Of a stretch of DNA of 64,000 nucleotides, positions 12,184-29,639 are shown piece by piece; the stretch's first letter is position 1; each line of letters begins with the position of its first letter. Where the stretch lies: positions 14,163,668 to 14,227,667 of the forward strand of contig NC_061777.1 of the NCBI RefSeq assembly GCF_022458985.1, read 5' to 3'. Below the pieces are notes generated by a model, which made no database searches, was not told the DNA's origin, and was given only the letters and a program-made list of their open reading frames with translations. The position numbers were made by a program, and so were the translations under genes. This DNA comes from Mugil cephalus. Taxonomy: Eukaryota > Chordata > Actinopteri > Mugiliformes > Mugilidae.

Positions 12184-12804
12184 GCCTTACACACAGTCTA
12201 CAGGGGGAACACAGTATCCCTTTCCACGGTAGTGCATTATTTATTTTGTGGGCCAGCTGAGAAACACGGGGTCGGTCATTTCATTTGTCAGGTGTGCTAT
12301 TTTGTGGCTCATCATACAATGTTAACTACACCCTGAGTTTTAAATGTTTATGAGGTAGACTGCCAAATGATGTAGGTTTTCTGGAAAAGTCTGTCATGAG
12401 TTATTTCCCCCTCCTGGACAGAAATTAAAAAAGTCTGCCATTAGAGATTCAGTTTCTTGTTTTATTCAAGCAACCGGTCACATGAAAGGTCTGCGGCTAA
12501 GAGATACCACTGTCATCCTCGAAATCAACCAACACCACTTCAGCTATTGTAGTGAATTGCTTGAATTGGTTTTCGTGTTTTTGTTTCTAAGATTACAAAG
12601 ATTGTAATCTACGAAGTCATTTTACAGTTACAATGGTATCATAGTAGAGGTATTGGCTTTCTAGTAGCTTGAAAATAAAGAGGAAAAGGGGTGTGCTGAA
12701 CTAGCACAAAGGACATGAAAACCACATTGGTGCTGTCTATGGAAATGATGATGATGAAAATGTTTCTCCTCTGTTTTTAAGGTAATCTTAGACTCAGCTG
12801 GACC

Positions 12805-14189
12805 ATGACTGGGATACAAAGGAGGCAGCGGAGGTCCATGTGCAAAGGCCTGGTCCTGGGCACTGTCCTGACCAGCTGCATGATCCTCGTTTACTGTCTC
12901 TCCAGCCCACAGATCCACTTCGATTTTCCTGAGTAAGACGTGACTCCGGTTCAAACGTGTCCCACAGTGACCGTCATGCAAAATATTCAATATATGAAGT
13001 TTCAGAACACGTGTCCTCATCTTGTTTTCCACTTTGCAGTGTACCGGTACCGTACTCCTGCGCTCACCTCCCGTCTCAGCTGCACCCCAAACCAATCACC
13101 AACATTTCACAGAACAACACCAGCCAAATGTGCGCTCCTAAAGTGGACGTTATGTTCATGAAAACCCATAAAACAGCCAGCAGTACCTTCCTCAATATTC
13201 TTTTCCGCTTTGGAGAGAAACACCAGCTGAAATTTGCCTTCCCCGACAGCAGGAATGACTTCTTGTATCCAGCTCTTTTCCAGCGTTCTCAAGTCAAAGA
13301 TTACAGACCTGGAATGTGCTTCAATATTATCTGTAATCACTTGCGTTTCAATGCACCTGAAATCGACAAGTTGCTCCCTATGGACACAGCCTATATCACT
13401 ATTCTGCGGGACCCTGCAGAACTTTTTGAGTCATCCTTCCACTACTTTGGCCGGCTGGTGCCTTTTACCTGGAAGATACCAGGTGATGACAAGCTGTCTG
13501 AGTTCCTACTTGACCCCCATAAGTACTTTGACCCGGAGGGATTCAACTCTTTCTACCTCAAGAATCTGCTCTTCTTCGACTTTGGACACGACAACACTCT
13601 GGAGCTGGATGACCCACGGGTAGAAGAAGGAATCAAGTCCATCACTGACCGTTTTCAGCTGGTCATGTTGGTGGAACACTTTGAAGAATCACTCATCCTC
13701 CTCAAGGAGGCCCTCTGCTGGGAGATGGATGACTTGCTCTTCTTCAAGCTCAACGCTCGGAAGGGATCCACCGTGTCTAAACTTACCCCCGAGCTGCGGG
13801 CCAGGGCCCTTGAGTGGAACGCTATTGACTGGAAGCTATACCAGCATTGCAACCAAACTTTTTGGAAGAAAGTGGACGCATATGGACGGCAGCGTATGGC
13901 TGAGGACGTGGCAGAGCTCAGGAGGAGGAACGAACAGATGGCATCTATCTGCATTGAGGGGGGTCGAGCTGTGGAGCCTGGCAGCATCCAAGAGACGGAC
14001 ATGCAGCCCTGGCAGCCCTTGGGAGAGAAGTCTATCATGGGTTATAACTTGAAGAAGAATGTGGACCAAGCTAATGAGAAATTGTGCCGCAAGATGTTGA
14101 TGCCAGAGATTCAGTATCTAACTGAGCTCGGGGTGAACCTCTGGATCACCAAGCTGTGGGGGCATGTTCGTGATATCATTCACTTGTGA
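12805..14189 (+). CDS. gal3st1: Galactosylceramide sulfotransferase (GAL3ST1)
   Basis: Two coding exons (12805-12932 and 13040-14189) join in frame into 425 aa (human 423). The enzyme moves sulfate from PAPS to the 3-OH of galactose in galactosylceramide, making sulfatide for myelin and other membranes, in the Golgi lumen. It is a type II membrane protein: a basic start (RRQRRS), one membrane span at about 14-33, then the lumenal catalytic domain. The PAPS 5'-phosphosulfate loop is KTHKTASST (84-92), and the 3'-phosphate site fits LRDPAELFESS (165-175). Possible N-glycosylation sites include NIS at 64 and NTS at 69. The start was chosen because the short first exon supplies the membrane anchor; the longer reading frame that runs through the intron does not. 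Confidence 0.95.
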
Positions 14190-15890
14190 TTAGGTGTGTG
14201 GGCAAGAGTTGCCAATTCAACTCTGAAGGACTTTGTCTGTGTTTCATTTTCTGTCTCGCTTTGTTGAGTGGTCCAGATTCAGTTGTTTGCAGTATGTGTT
14301 GATTGTGCACTCTAATGTATCTGAAGGGTGCTTAAGAAAAAAAAAACTTGCTGACCTCACAATCTACAAATACTGAACCAGTTGACTTAGTATTGTTCTC
14401 TGTTTGTGGGTCAAGCATTGCAATTCCCTTACTCTCAGCTGGTTCTAATGGAGTGGTTGAGTGAAAAATGACGTCTAAGAATAACTTTCTACGCCCTGTG
14501 ATTGAATGCGGAGCCTTTGTTGTCATCACTGCCAAAGTCTGCCGCTTTTTGAAGACATGGGGGGGAAAAAAAGTACATCACATGAAAATGATATCAAACT
14601 TTCTGGTGTCCGTTCCACAAAATGTTTAAATTCTATGAGACTTGTGCAAATAGTTGTGAAAATACTGAATGTAAGTATTAGATGCAACTTTACAATTTAT
14701 GGAGGACAAAATTAGCTGTGATAACAAAAGAATTAAAAAAGAAAAAAAAAAAGACACATACATATGAGCAAATATGGACCAGATAAACAGTAAAACACAG
14801 ATTTGGTTAATAACATTATTATTCACATTATTCTGTTTCATGGAAAATGTCTGGCAAATAATATTCAAAGAAATCAATAACTAAAAAAAGCATCTGTGGT
14901 TCTATGCAATCAAAAACCATAATATTATACTATTACTCTTAATTACATGTAATCTCACCTGCTCTTTTGCCAAGTTTGTTGATGGGTTAATTTTGTTGTT
15001 GCACTTGCATAGTGAGCCACACCCTAAAAAGTATCTGCAGTAACAAGAGAAATTAAATTGAGAAATGCATTTATTATTTTTTACTTGTCAACACACCACA
15101 TTGCTCTCTCAGTACTTGTTTTGTAACCATTGGAGCCTATTCCATCTGTGATCTAGCAAAAGGCAGGGTACACCCTGGACATGTCTCCAGTCTATCACAG
15201 GGCTAACACAGAGAGACAGACAAGCATTCACACCTAGGTAGAATTAAGAAACACAAGTTAACCTAACGAGCACGTCTTTGGATGGTGTGAGGAAGCCGGA
15301 GTACCCGGAGACACAGGGGAACATGCAAACTCCTCACAGGAAGGCCCCAGTCAGATTCAAACCTAGACCTTCTTGCTGTGAGACATCAGTGCTTTGTGTC
15401 CATTCACCAATATAACAATTTATTCTGTTATGCTGCACATTTGATATTTTGTTTTGTATCTCTTAACTGATTCTGTTCATATTTTATTAATTCGCTGATT
15501 TTGTCCTCCATACAATTCCCCACTGCCACAAGCAAAATATGATAATCTTTATACTCTCAATGTAAAGGGAAAATGAAATACTGTACGTAGTCTGTGACTG
15601 AGTATTTCATCCCTGTTACCACATGTGTAATGAGTAACAGGACTGTTATTGACTTTTTGTGTACGAATGTATTGAACCTCACAACATCTTTGAATAAGAT
15701 AAAGAATATTACTTGCTGAAATATTGAGCTAAGTTAAACTGCAGTGCGAACGAATAATGTGAGAAGATTGGCTTGTTAAATGTTAGTTTGGGTTTCAGTT
15801 AATATACCAAAGTGACAGCAGTCCCTCACTGACCCATTAAAGTATTTCTTTTGTTGATCAGTGTTAGAAAATCCTGTGAAAATAAAAAAT
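14190..15890 (+). other. gal3st1: gal3st1 3' UTR and downstream sequence
   Basis: AT-rich sequence without a gene. Possible poly(A) signals are an ATTAAA near 14731 and an AATAAA at 15881-15886. If the distal one is used, the SINE-like repeat at 15131-15404 lies in the 3' UTR. Confidence 0.35.
15131..15404 (-). mobile_element. SINE-like repeat with tRNA-type B box
   Basis: This is a well-known teleost interspersed repeat. On the plus strand it runs through motifs such as CAGGGTACACCCTGGACA, CCAGTCTATCACAGGGCTAA, GGAAGCCGGAGTACCCGGAG and CATGCAAACTCC. Its far end, read on the minus strand, has a decayed B box (GGTTTGAATCT) and a tRNA-like head, so the element points to the minus strand. It is degenerate. 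A second fragment lies at 63143-63225. Confidence 0.75.
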
Positions 15891-15899
15891 AAAAAAATC

Positions 15900-17159
15900 A
15901 ACAAGGCTGAGATTTTGTATTTTTTCCACCTAATCTTAACATGTTCTCATTATTTGAATACAAGGAAATATATATTTGTGTTAATTATATCACTTCAAGT
16001 ATATCAATATGTTGATATTGTACAGATACACAATTCACAGTATACATAGGAGCAATTATTCTACATGGAGATTTTGCTACTAATAATTATAATAATAAAC
16101 CTTTCTCACTGCAGATATACTGACATGTTACAACAGGAAAAGAAGACTAGTAGTGTTAGCAGCGATTTGTGAACTGCTGTTCTTACCATGACGTCAAAAT
16201 GCAAATATGATTTGTCTACAGTCGTGAACACTGCAAAAGTACAGTCAGCAGTAACGAAAGCTACATTTCAACATTTAGAAAAGGAAATAATGGATAGTGG
16301 TCTATGAAGGTCAGTATTTGTCTGTTAAGGTATTTGTGAGCTCAGTAAACACTTAAGGGAAAAAAAGGTCAGAAAGTTTGCTCCCATAATCACGGAAGTC
16401 CAGACATTTATAGTGACTTAATCAATAAACCATGCTACAGATGGTGACAGAATGCACATGCATGCATGCACAAACAAAATGTCTGCTTTATCTTCATACC
16501 AATGAAAGCAACTGATAAGAACAACACTGGACTATCCTCCACTGGAGTATGCTTATGACCCTTTATTCATGTGTCATGTAACGTTTACTGCACATATCAT
16601 TAATATTTACTTAAATACATCTTACAGTTAAAAGGCTTGCAATTTATATAATTTTAAAAGGGAAAAGGTAAAGGGAATAATTCTTCATAAATAAAAAATA
16701 CGTCATAAAAATTGTAAACATCTGAATGGAGTATAAAAAATAATTTATACTAATCATAAAATAACGACATATAAGTATGGGGCAATTCAGTAAGATAAGA
16801 TAAGATAGTACTTTATTGATTCCCACTGGGGAAATTCAAATGTTACAGCAGTACAAACTAACTAAGTTATAATGCAGTAAATACTTTATTATATTGCTCC
16901 TTTTTTGTGTTTGCTGTTTGTTGTGATTTCAAATGAAGTTTAAAACAATTTTTTTTGGGGGGGGGGGGATAAATCTGGGGTGTGATTTCATTTTTTTTTT
17001 GGATAATGGATAATTTACTTGGAGTTGCCTTTGGAGACAGAAGCTCGGAATAAGGCGATAACTTTCTTTATTACTTCGTGTAATTATGTCAAACTATTAT
17101 TTTGTACACCGTTTACATGGAATAAATAAGAGGGTTAAGGTGCATTGCATCCTCTGGCA

Positions 17160-17160
<1 letters not shown>
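15900..17160. other. AT-rich spacer between gal3st1 and lztr1
   Basis: No gene was recognised. The stretch holds an L2-like LINE tail on the minus strand (16791-16855) and a run of about 13 G after a T run near 16950-16968. Confidence 0.5.
16791..16855 (-). mobile_element. L2-like LINE 3' tail
   Basis: On the minus strand this reads as the LINE end stem GAATTTCCCCAGTGGGAATC, then AATAAAGTACTATC and a TTATC repeat tail. Only the last few dozen bases of the element remain visible. Confidence 0.7.
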
Positions 17161-23443
<6,283 letters not shown>

Positions 23444-24164
23444 GAAGACTCTTTCCTCCTCTCACAGAAGCCATAAATCTGTGCTGCACCTACTTCTAGT
23501 CATTCCCTCTTCTCAAACATGCAGTATTTTTTTTGTTGGACCTTGCATGTCTCCAGCCCCATACAGTAGATGCCTTTGATCCATGCTGCATCAACTTGTT
23601 TTTCCTCTCTGCATCTCGGTGAGGAGAGAAATCAATGAAGGAACCTGATCCAACAGTAGCTTATTAGAATAGTTAAATGACGCATAAATCCCTTTTTTTT
23701 TTTTTTTTAATTGTTTTGTTGGTCATTTATTTATTTTGTACAGAAATCTACTTTTTGCAAGGTTTATCTTCTCATTATTTACTTTTGAATTTTTGTAATT
23801 TACTGTATGCGTGTGTAGATTTCATACATGTGTGTTTTCAGCTCAGCTCGGATCTGCTCTCAGTAATCTCTCAGAATCACATAATCAAAGTGTACCATTA
23901 AACTGATCATTTACTCATCCAAGTCTGTATTCACCACTTGTATTATTCTCAGCTGTGACACAAGGTTAAATGTCCTGAATCCAAAGCGTCATATGAAAAT
24001 AATAAGAACGTATGTCTGTGTCTGTGTTGTCATTGTTATACTAATCACCTTATACCATTACTAACAGACACTCTCTTTGTCCGTGCAATTTAGAAATGTG
24101 TTTGTGACATCAGTATGCTGTTGTTAAATATTTAACCATGTGGGTTTCACATATTTAAAGCCTT

Positions 24165-24170
24165 AATAAA
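24165..24170 (+). terminator. lztr1: Poly(A) signal of lztr1
   Basis: AATAAA about 720 bases after the stop, within AT-rich sequence of 3' UTR character. It is the first good signal downstream. Confidence 0.6.
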
Positions 24171-24179
24171 CCTTCTCCT

Positions 24180-25730
24180 ACAAATTGAGCTTGTGTGGTT
24201 CCACATTTTGAACTGTAGTGCCTCCTGTGAAATGCACAACCAGTGGAGGCTGAAACCCATACAAACATTTTTCTTTGTGATCCCAGTGTGCGTCTCGTAG
24301 TTATTGTTATGGTTTCTGCACAACCATCTTGGCAGTCTGTGAGTGCACAATAAAACGTGGCAAAATTTGAGCGAATGTTCTGCTGAAATCCTATCTTGAT
24401 GTTTTTGCTCTATCGTCAGATGTTGCACTGGAGATCAGTTTGTGTTGTCACACATATCTACCTCTAAATGCTGCGACCGCCCAAGAAAAGAGCAGATATA
24501 AATTGTGTCTGTCTGCATTAAATCCACCGTAGAGTGACTGACCCCTTCAGTGGTGTAGTCGCCATCCCTGCTTTTAAATAACTTTTTAATTCCGCATTGT
24601 TAAATATCTGATTGAGCTTTTTTCCCCCCAAAATGTTTACAATTGCAGTGGATTATTCAGGCCATCTGTGGAGATCCTTTCATCATGAATACTAGTGCAA
24701 ATTTCATATTCTTACATAGGCCGCAACTGTTAGCTAAAGCCGCTGTAATTCATACGCCATGAGAAAGAGCCGAAGGTTAATCCTTGACCTTTCATCAAAT
24801 TAGCTCTGTCCTTCAGGGGGGTTTCGGTTTCCACAGATCCATGGATGATAAGGTCAGACAATGAATTCCTTTAGCTTCTGCAAGTTTTTGCAAAGGTTTT
24901 AATTAATGCAAACGAATAAAAGTAAATTAAGTTTGACAATTTTTCTGAAAGGCTGCATCGTCTTACAGGTTATTTTTTCAAATACGTGCATCTTTACAAT
25001 ATTTCCAACACGTCATTAAAAATATAAAAAAGACACGAATAAGATGGAAAATGTAACATGTTTAAACATTCTTTTATGGGAAACGTTTGACCTAAATGCT
25101 AAGACGCTGGATGGGAGACTGGGTTTTCTGTGAACCGGGAGTTGTCCTACAAAATCTGTAAAGACCCACAGAGGAATCCACAGTCTTTTGGACTGTTGTA
25201 ACCATCACTGCAGTGAACACAAAGTGCTATTCATGGTCCAGACACTTGAGACACTTGGCAAGTGAAAAGCATACATTTTGATTTCTTTAGAGTGTAACTG
25301 TCTTAATTAAAATAACGCCAAAGACTCACCAGTGACACAAAAAAAGAAAAATCTGATTTTTTATTTATTTATTTATTTTTATTTTTTTAAATGGAATGAG
25401 TTTCACAGCCAGAAAGAAACACACTATTTCTGTGTCCCACCTATGCCCATCTCTCTCATGTTTCATTCATTTAAGTCCACTTGTGCATGCACACAGCCCT
25501 GAGTCCCAGTGGAAATATCTGGTTTCATCTAAAAACAGAGTTCATTGTTCACTGTCATGATATTGAAGACTGAAACAAAACAGTAGTTTATTAAGGACGC
25601 TGGAGAAGTGGGCCGTCCAGGTTTGTCCAGCAGGTGGGACGGGCCACAGAGCCACCCTCGGTCTCTTATTCTCTGTCACAGACCTGAACAGCAGAATATA
25701 ACAGCAGAGATTTTGCATGCGCGGACGTCA
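24180..25730. other. Spacer between lztr1 and the claudin gene
   Basis: No gene was recognised. There is a TTTA-type simple repeat near 25361-25384. The claudin promoter and leader probably lie in the last few hundred bases, but no clear core motif was seen. Confidence 0.5.
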
Positions 25731-25733
25731 AAG

Positions 25734-26390
25734 ATGGTTTTTCTAACAACTAAAATGATGCAAAGGACTGCACTGTTTGTGACGTTTGGGGGCTTAGTCA
25801 CTTCTCTGATCACCACCTTCCTTCCCCTGTGGAAGACGATGAACTCTGATCTAAATGAAGTGGAGAACTGGTTCTCGGGGCTGTGGCACACCTGCCTCTA
25901 CACAGAGGAGGTAGGAATCCAGTGTAAGGCCTACGATTCAATCTTGGGACTCCCGATGGACCTGCAGATCTCCAGGGTGCTCATGTCGGTGTCTATAGGC
26001 ACCGGAGGCTTAGCTGTGCTGGCTGCCTTCCCCGGTCTGGAGGGGGTTGAGATGTGCATGGAGCAGCCGGGCATAAAGAGAGCGCTGATCATCTTCAGCG
26101 GGGTGCTGTCATGGGTGTCGGGACTCACCACTCTGGCTCCCGTCTCCATTGTGGCCTACACGACTGTGGTGGACTTCTGGAACGAGGGTTTTCCTGATGT
26201 GATGCCCCGGTGGGAGTATGGGGAGGCGATGTTCTCCGGCTGGTTTGGAGGTTTGGCCCTGGTCATCGGGGGGACCCTGTTCTTTGTAGCTGTGTGCATG
26301 GGGGACTATGATCAGCGGCCACCAAGCGTGCCAAACAGCCCAAAGGTGAAGCACAGGACACAGCACTACCTGAAGACAGAGGTTCTATAG
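25734..26390 (+). CDS. Claudin of the claudin-22/24/25 type, single exon
   Basis: An intronless 218 aa reading frame encodes a four-span tight-junction protein. Spans lie at about 11-31, 82-100, 117-137 and 167-188. The first extracellular loop has the claudin signature W33, G49-L50-W51, C54 and C64. The closest human relatives from memory are CLDN24 and CLDN25: ITTxLPxWKxxNxDLNExENW in loop 1 and FWDExxPDxxPRWEFGEA in loop 2 are shared. Claudins seal or form paracellular ion pores. The start was set at MVFLTTKMMQRTALF because it places the first span as in relatives; the frame stays open 42 codons further upstream. The C-terminus is TEVL rather than the usual YV PDZ ligand. The exact orthologue among the expanded fish claudins cannot be named from sequence alone. 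Confidence 0.92.
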   Translation: MVFLTTKMMQRTALFVTFGGLVTSLITTFLPLWKTMNSDLNEVENWFSGLWHTCLYTEEVGIQCKAYDSILGLPMDLQISRVLMSVSIGTGGLAVLAAFPGLEGVEMCMEQPGIKRALIIFSGVLSWVSGLTTLAPVSIVAYTTVVDFWNEGFPDVMPRWEYGEAMFSGWFGGLALVIGGTLFFVAVCMGDYDQRPPSVPNSPKVKHRTQHYLKTEVL

Positions 26391-26843
26391 CTTTGCTATC
26401 AGCATGAGTGATAATGTAATTCAAGGCACAGGGTTAAACATGTTTTATATGTTAATTTCTTTCTGGATTTGTCACTGAAAGTCACTTCTATAATCTGTGT
26501 TTATCCTAAAGCATGCAAAGTGATTCAGCTGTAATGGAATGAATGAAATGTGAGATTATGAGCAACAGTTTTTATTCCTAGATGAATAGAATAGCACAAC
26601 GGTTTATTTAGCAGTAGACATGCAATGCACTGTAAATAGAATTAACAGAACCGTGAATTCATTTTCTTTTCAGTGATTGTACTTGTGACCTATAGCAGTG
26701 TTTGTGATGTTTCTTTCTGTTTATTCAGGCAAGTAACACTTAGGTAAATTAATGCGATGCATGAACAAGGCAAAGTAACGAGCGCGCACATTTGTTCATA
26801 GTGTGACAAATGAAACTTGTACAATGTAGAGCGATGCATGATG

Positions 26844-26849
26844 AATAAA
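26844..26849 (+). terminator. Poly(A) signal of the claudin gene
   Basis: AATAAA about 450 bases after the stop, within AT-rich sequence, followed by a TGT-rich stretch. Confidence 0.6.
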
Positions 26850-26859
26850 TACTGTCTTT

Positions 26860-28139
26860 GTTCATGCACAAGCCCCTCAGTTTACTGGGGAACCTGATCT
26901 GATCAAGGATGAACGTGTCTAACATCAGTGGTGTGCAGGCTCGGAGAGCCCACTTCCAGGCCAGAGGGAGAGTTGCATTCCAGTGCTGCAGCTCCTCTGT
27001 GCTGAATTTCGTTTTGGGGAGGGACTTGGCACCATCAGCTCCTCTTAATCCTTAATGCACTCTGCCGAACACTGTGATGCACATTTTTGCGGATGTCACA
27101 AAAAAGAAACGATACAGAATAAAGTGCTCAGATCAGTCTGGCGCCGGTGTTTAACATTCCAATTTGCTTCACCGACTGTTTAAATCTAATTAACCGTCAT
27201 ATTGAGCGTACCCCAATAACTGCAGGCACTTACATTTTGGCAACATTTTTGATTTACGCTTCAGCCCATGAATGATTCATTCACATCCCTCTACTCTCTT
27301 AATCTGGGTTTTTCTGGATGCGGCAGCTCTCCCAGGCCTCTGGAGAGGAAACTCCCCCTGTAGCTCAATGAAACTGAGTGATGTATCCGTGATGTAAGGC
27401 GGCCGCGCCTGAACACCGGGAGAGCATTATCAATCATGTGGTCGTTCACGTGCAGAACGACCCCCTTGGTTTCTTCTTTAAACATTCTCTTACATGTGCT
27501 TGAACACACAAACATACGGACACATGTTGCTCCCTTAAGACCAGCGTCTCCTTTTAATCTGGCAACTCTTTGCTTGTTTTAACACCACTTGTTTCTTCAT
27601 CTTCATGGAGAGGTCATACGATTTTAGTGCTGCATCCCAGTGATCGCCCCGTGTCGCTGCTGTCATTTTCACAGAAATTAACATGTGACTATCAAGTGAG
27701 TGACCTTGTCCCAGCAGCCATTTCGCATAGTGGAAATATCTTGGGAGCCCCCTTCCTATAAGACTTAGTATACCTTTTTAATCCTGCTCCACCCACCGCC
27801 CCCCCTGACTGAAACTGGGATTTACTGCAACAACTGCACTTTCACTCCTTCTCTCTCTGCTGCACACCCTCAGCATTTACATTCAGTGAGAGCTGTTTCA
27901 GAGTTTAAACCAAGCAGCAGCCTCAGGAGTAGTTCTTTTATGTGCTCTGGTGGTCGGTGGATACAATAAACGTCACACTGATAGGCTTCCTTTTTTTTTT
28001 TTTTTTTCTCAATAGCTGCATGCCCAGAAAGCATGCAGTGCAGTAAGTGGGTAGTCAGTGCAGCGGGGAGGGCTGCAAGTCTTTCATCTGGTTTAACTGG
28101 CAAGTCAGGTCTTTGACATCTGAAAAGCAAGCCTCTAGC
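26860..28139. other. Spacer between the claudin gene and aifm3
   Basis: I see no gene. A C-rich patch lies near 27790-27810 and a T run near 27990-28010. Confidence 0.5.
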
Positions 28140-28652
28140 TGAGAGAGTGAGTGTGTTTAGGCAAGAGAGAGGAGGGGTGGGAGGACGGTGAGATTTCATG
28201 CTGTGTTAGCATCCCCTCAGCAACTCCATCAATACTGCATACAGCTGAGAAACTGGCAAAGATCCTCCGTGCTGCATTTTCAAGGCTCGGCCAGAGAAAG
28301 CGGGCGACTGCCACGACCGCTCGGCTCAGTGTGCTGCTGCTGCTGCTGCTGCTGGAGGGGGGCTCTGCAAAGGGGCAGAGCACACATACATACATACATA
28401 CACACATGCCCACATACATGCGTTCACTTACACACTGAGTGGAGTTTCTGCTGCATCAAGAGGCAGAAGAGGAGAGCGGGGAGGAGGGCGCAGAGGGACG
28501 CGCAGACTGGGAATACTCCGGCGACGAGAGCCAATCCCGGAGAGGGACGGGACCGTGAGGAGACCCGTGCTAATATGCTACCGCGCTCCGCAGGGGAAGC
28601 TGAGCACCGGGGAGTTTGACAGGATCTCAGTGCACCTGCTCCACGCACACTG
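28140..28652 (+). promoter_or_regulatory. aifm3: Probable aifm3 promoter and non-coding exon 1
   Basis: GC-rich sequence with a run of seven CTG units (28334-28354) and a short CATA repeat leads to a strong donor (CACACTG then GTGAGC, 28653). The coding exon, about 3.8 kb downstream, begins behind an acceptor at 32484-32485. The transcription start is not defined. Reading frames of 90-140 codons here follow from base composition and show no known family. Confidence 0.45.
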
Positions 28653-28895
28653 GTGAGCCGATTTGTTCCTTTTACACCCAGGGAAATGTAGTTTTTTTTA
28701 ATGTGGCGTGTTCATGTGACGCTGTGCGCGCGTGTAGTCAGACTTATTTTGCTCAAGTGGGGTTTTGCCCGCATTGGTGCACTGTAGAGTAGTTGGAAAG
28801 AAGTTGTTTCCTCCGTGGCACAGGGTGAGAGCACAGATGCGCAGGTTATTAACCTGAATCACAATAAGAACACAGTATCAGATTACATTATCAGA

Positions 28896-28935
28896 GGAAA
28901 AGATAAGATTAACCTTTAATTGATCCCACTTCGCG
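28896..28935 (-). mobile_element. Possible LINE tail remnant
   Basis: On the minus strand: AGTGGGATCAATTAAAGG, then TTAATCTTATCTT. This resembles the ends at 16791 and 53900 but is more decayed. Confidence 0.4.
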
Positions 28936-29590
28936 CATGTAAAATCATACATTCATATTCAACTCTTAAAGAAAACAAAACAAAATTAGATTCTTTTCAA
29001 CTGATTTTGACAATATTTGTTTGTGTGTGCAGGCTGAGAAACTGAGTAATTGTTATATGGACGCACAGCTCCCCTGTAGGGGTGTACACCCCTCTGAAAA
29101 CCTCAATTCTAGTTTTCCATGACATCATGGAGAGGTTATTGCTCAAAGCGGCAGCAAAATGACCTGATGTACCTCAGCAGTGCCGTTGTTAACAGGCGTT
29201 TGGCTCTACAGGCACATATGACATTAAAAGGTCCGATGTGTTGTAAATGCAGTATGCAACAAAAAGAAAAAAAAAACTTCTTGATGAACTCCATAGTGGA
29301 AATCAGTGAACACTCCTGAATGATTCTTGTCTACAGTCTGCCTTACTTACTTTTTTTTTTTTTAAGGTTTACCTCCCACCTCTGCAGTATGCTAAAACAT
29401 GGTTCACATTTCAAACTGCATATATTCATATATTAGTTTTAGTCACACTTTGGTTGAAACAAATGTTAAAATATTAAAGCCTCCATACTGTCACAGGGAG
29501 CTGCTGACACTTCTCCCGATTTGAAACCGTCCAAACTGGATGAGAAATAATCATGAATCGTGAATACCTTGCTCCTGGCGTATGACTGTG

Positions 29591-29591
<1 letters not shown>

Positions 29592-29625
<34 letters not shown>

Positions 29626-29639
29626 TGCACACACACACC
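29592..29639 (+). repeat. CA dinucleotide repeat
   Basis: About 20 CA units with one interruption (CGCATG), inside aifm3 intron 1. Confidence 0.95.

Noticed and set aside
12957-13039. Longer reading frame (410 aa) running into gal3st1 from upstream
   Set aside because: It reads through the intron and lacks the membrane anchor; splicing 12932 to 13040 restores the type II topology and family length.
28151-28648. Overlapping frames of 74-143 codons on both strands
   Set aside because: They follow from GC richness and CTG/CATA repeats in the probable aifm3 leader; no family resemblance.
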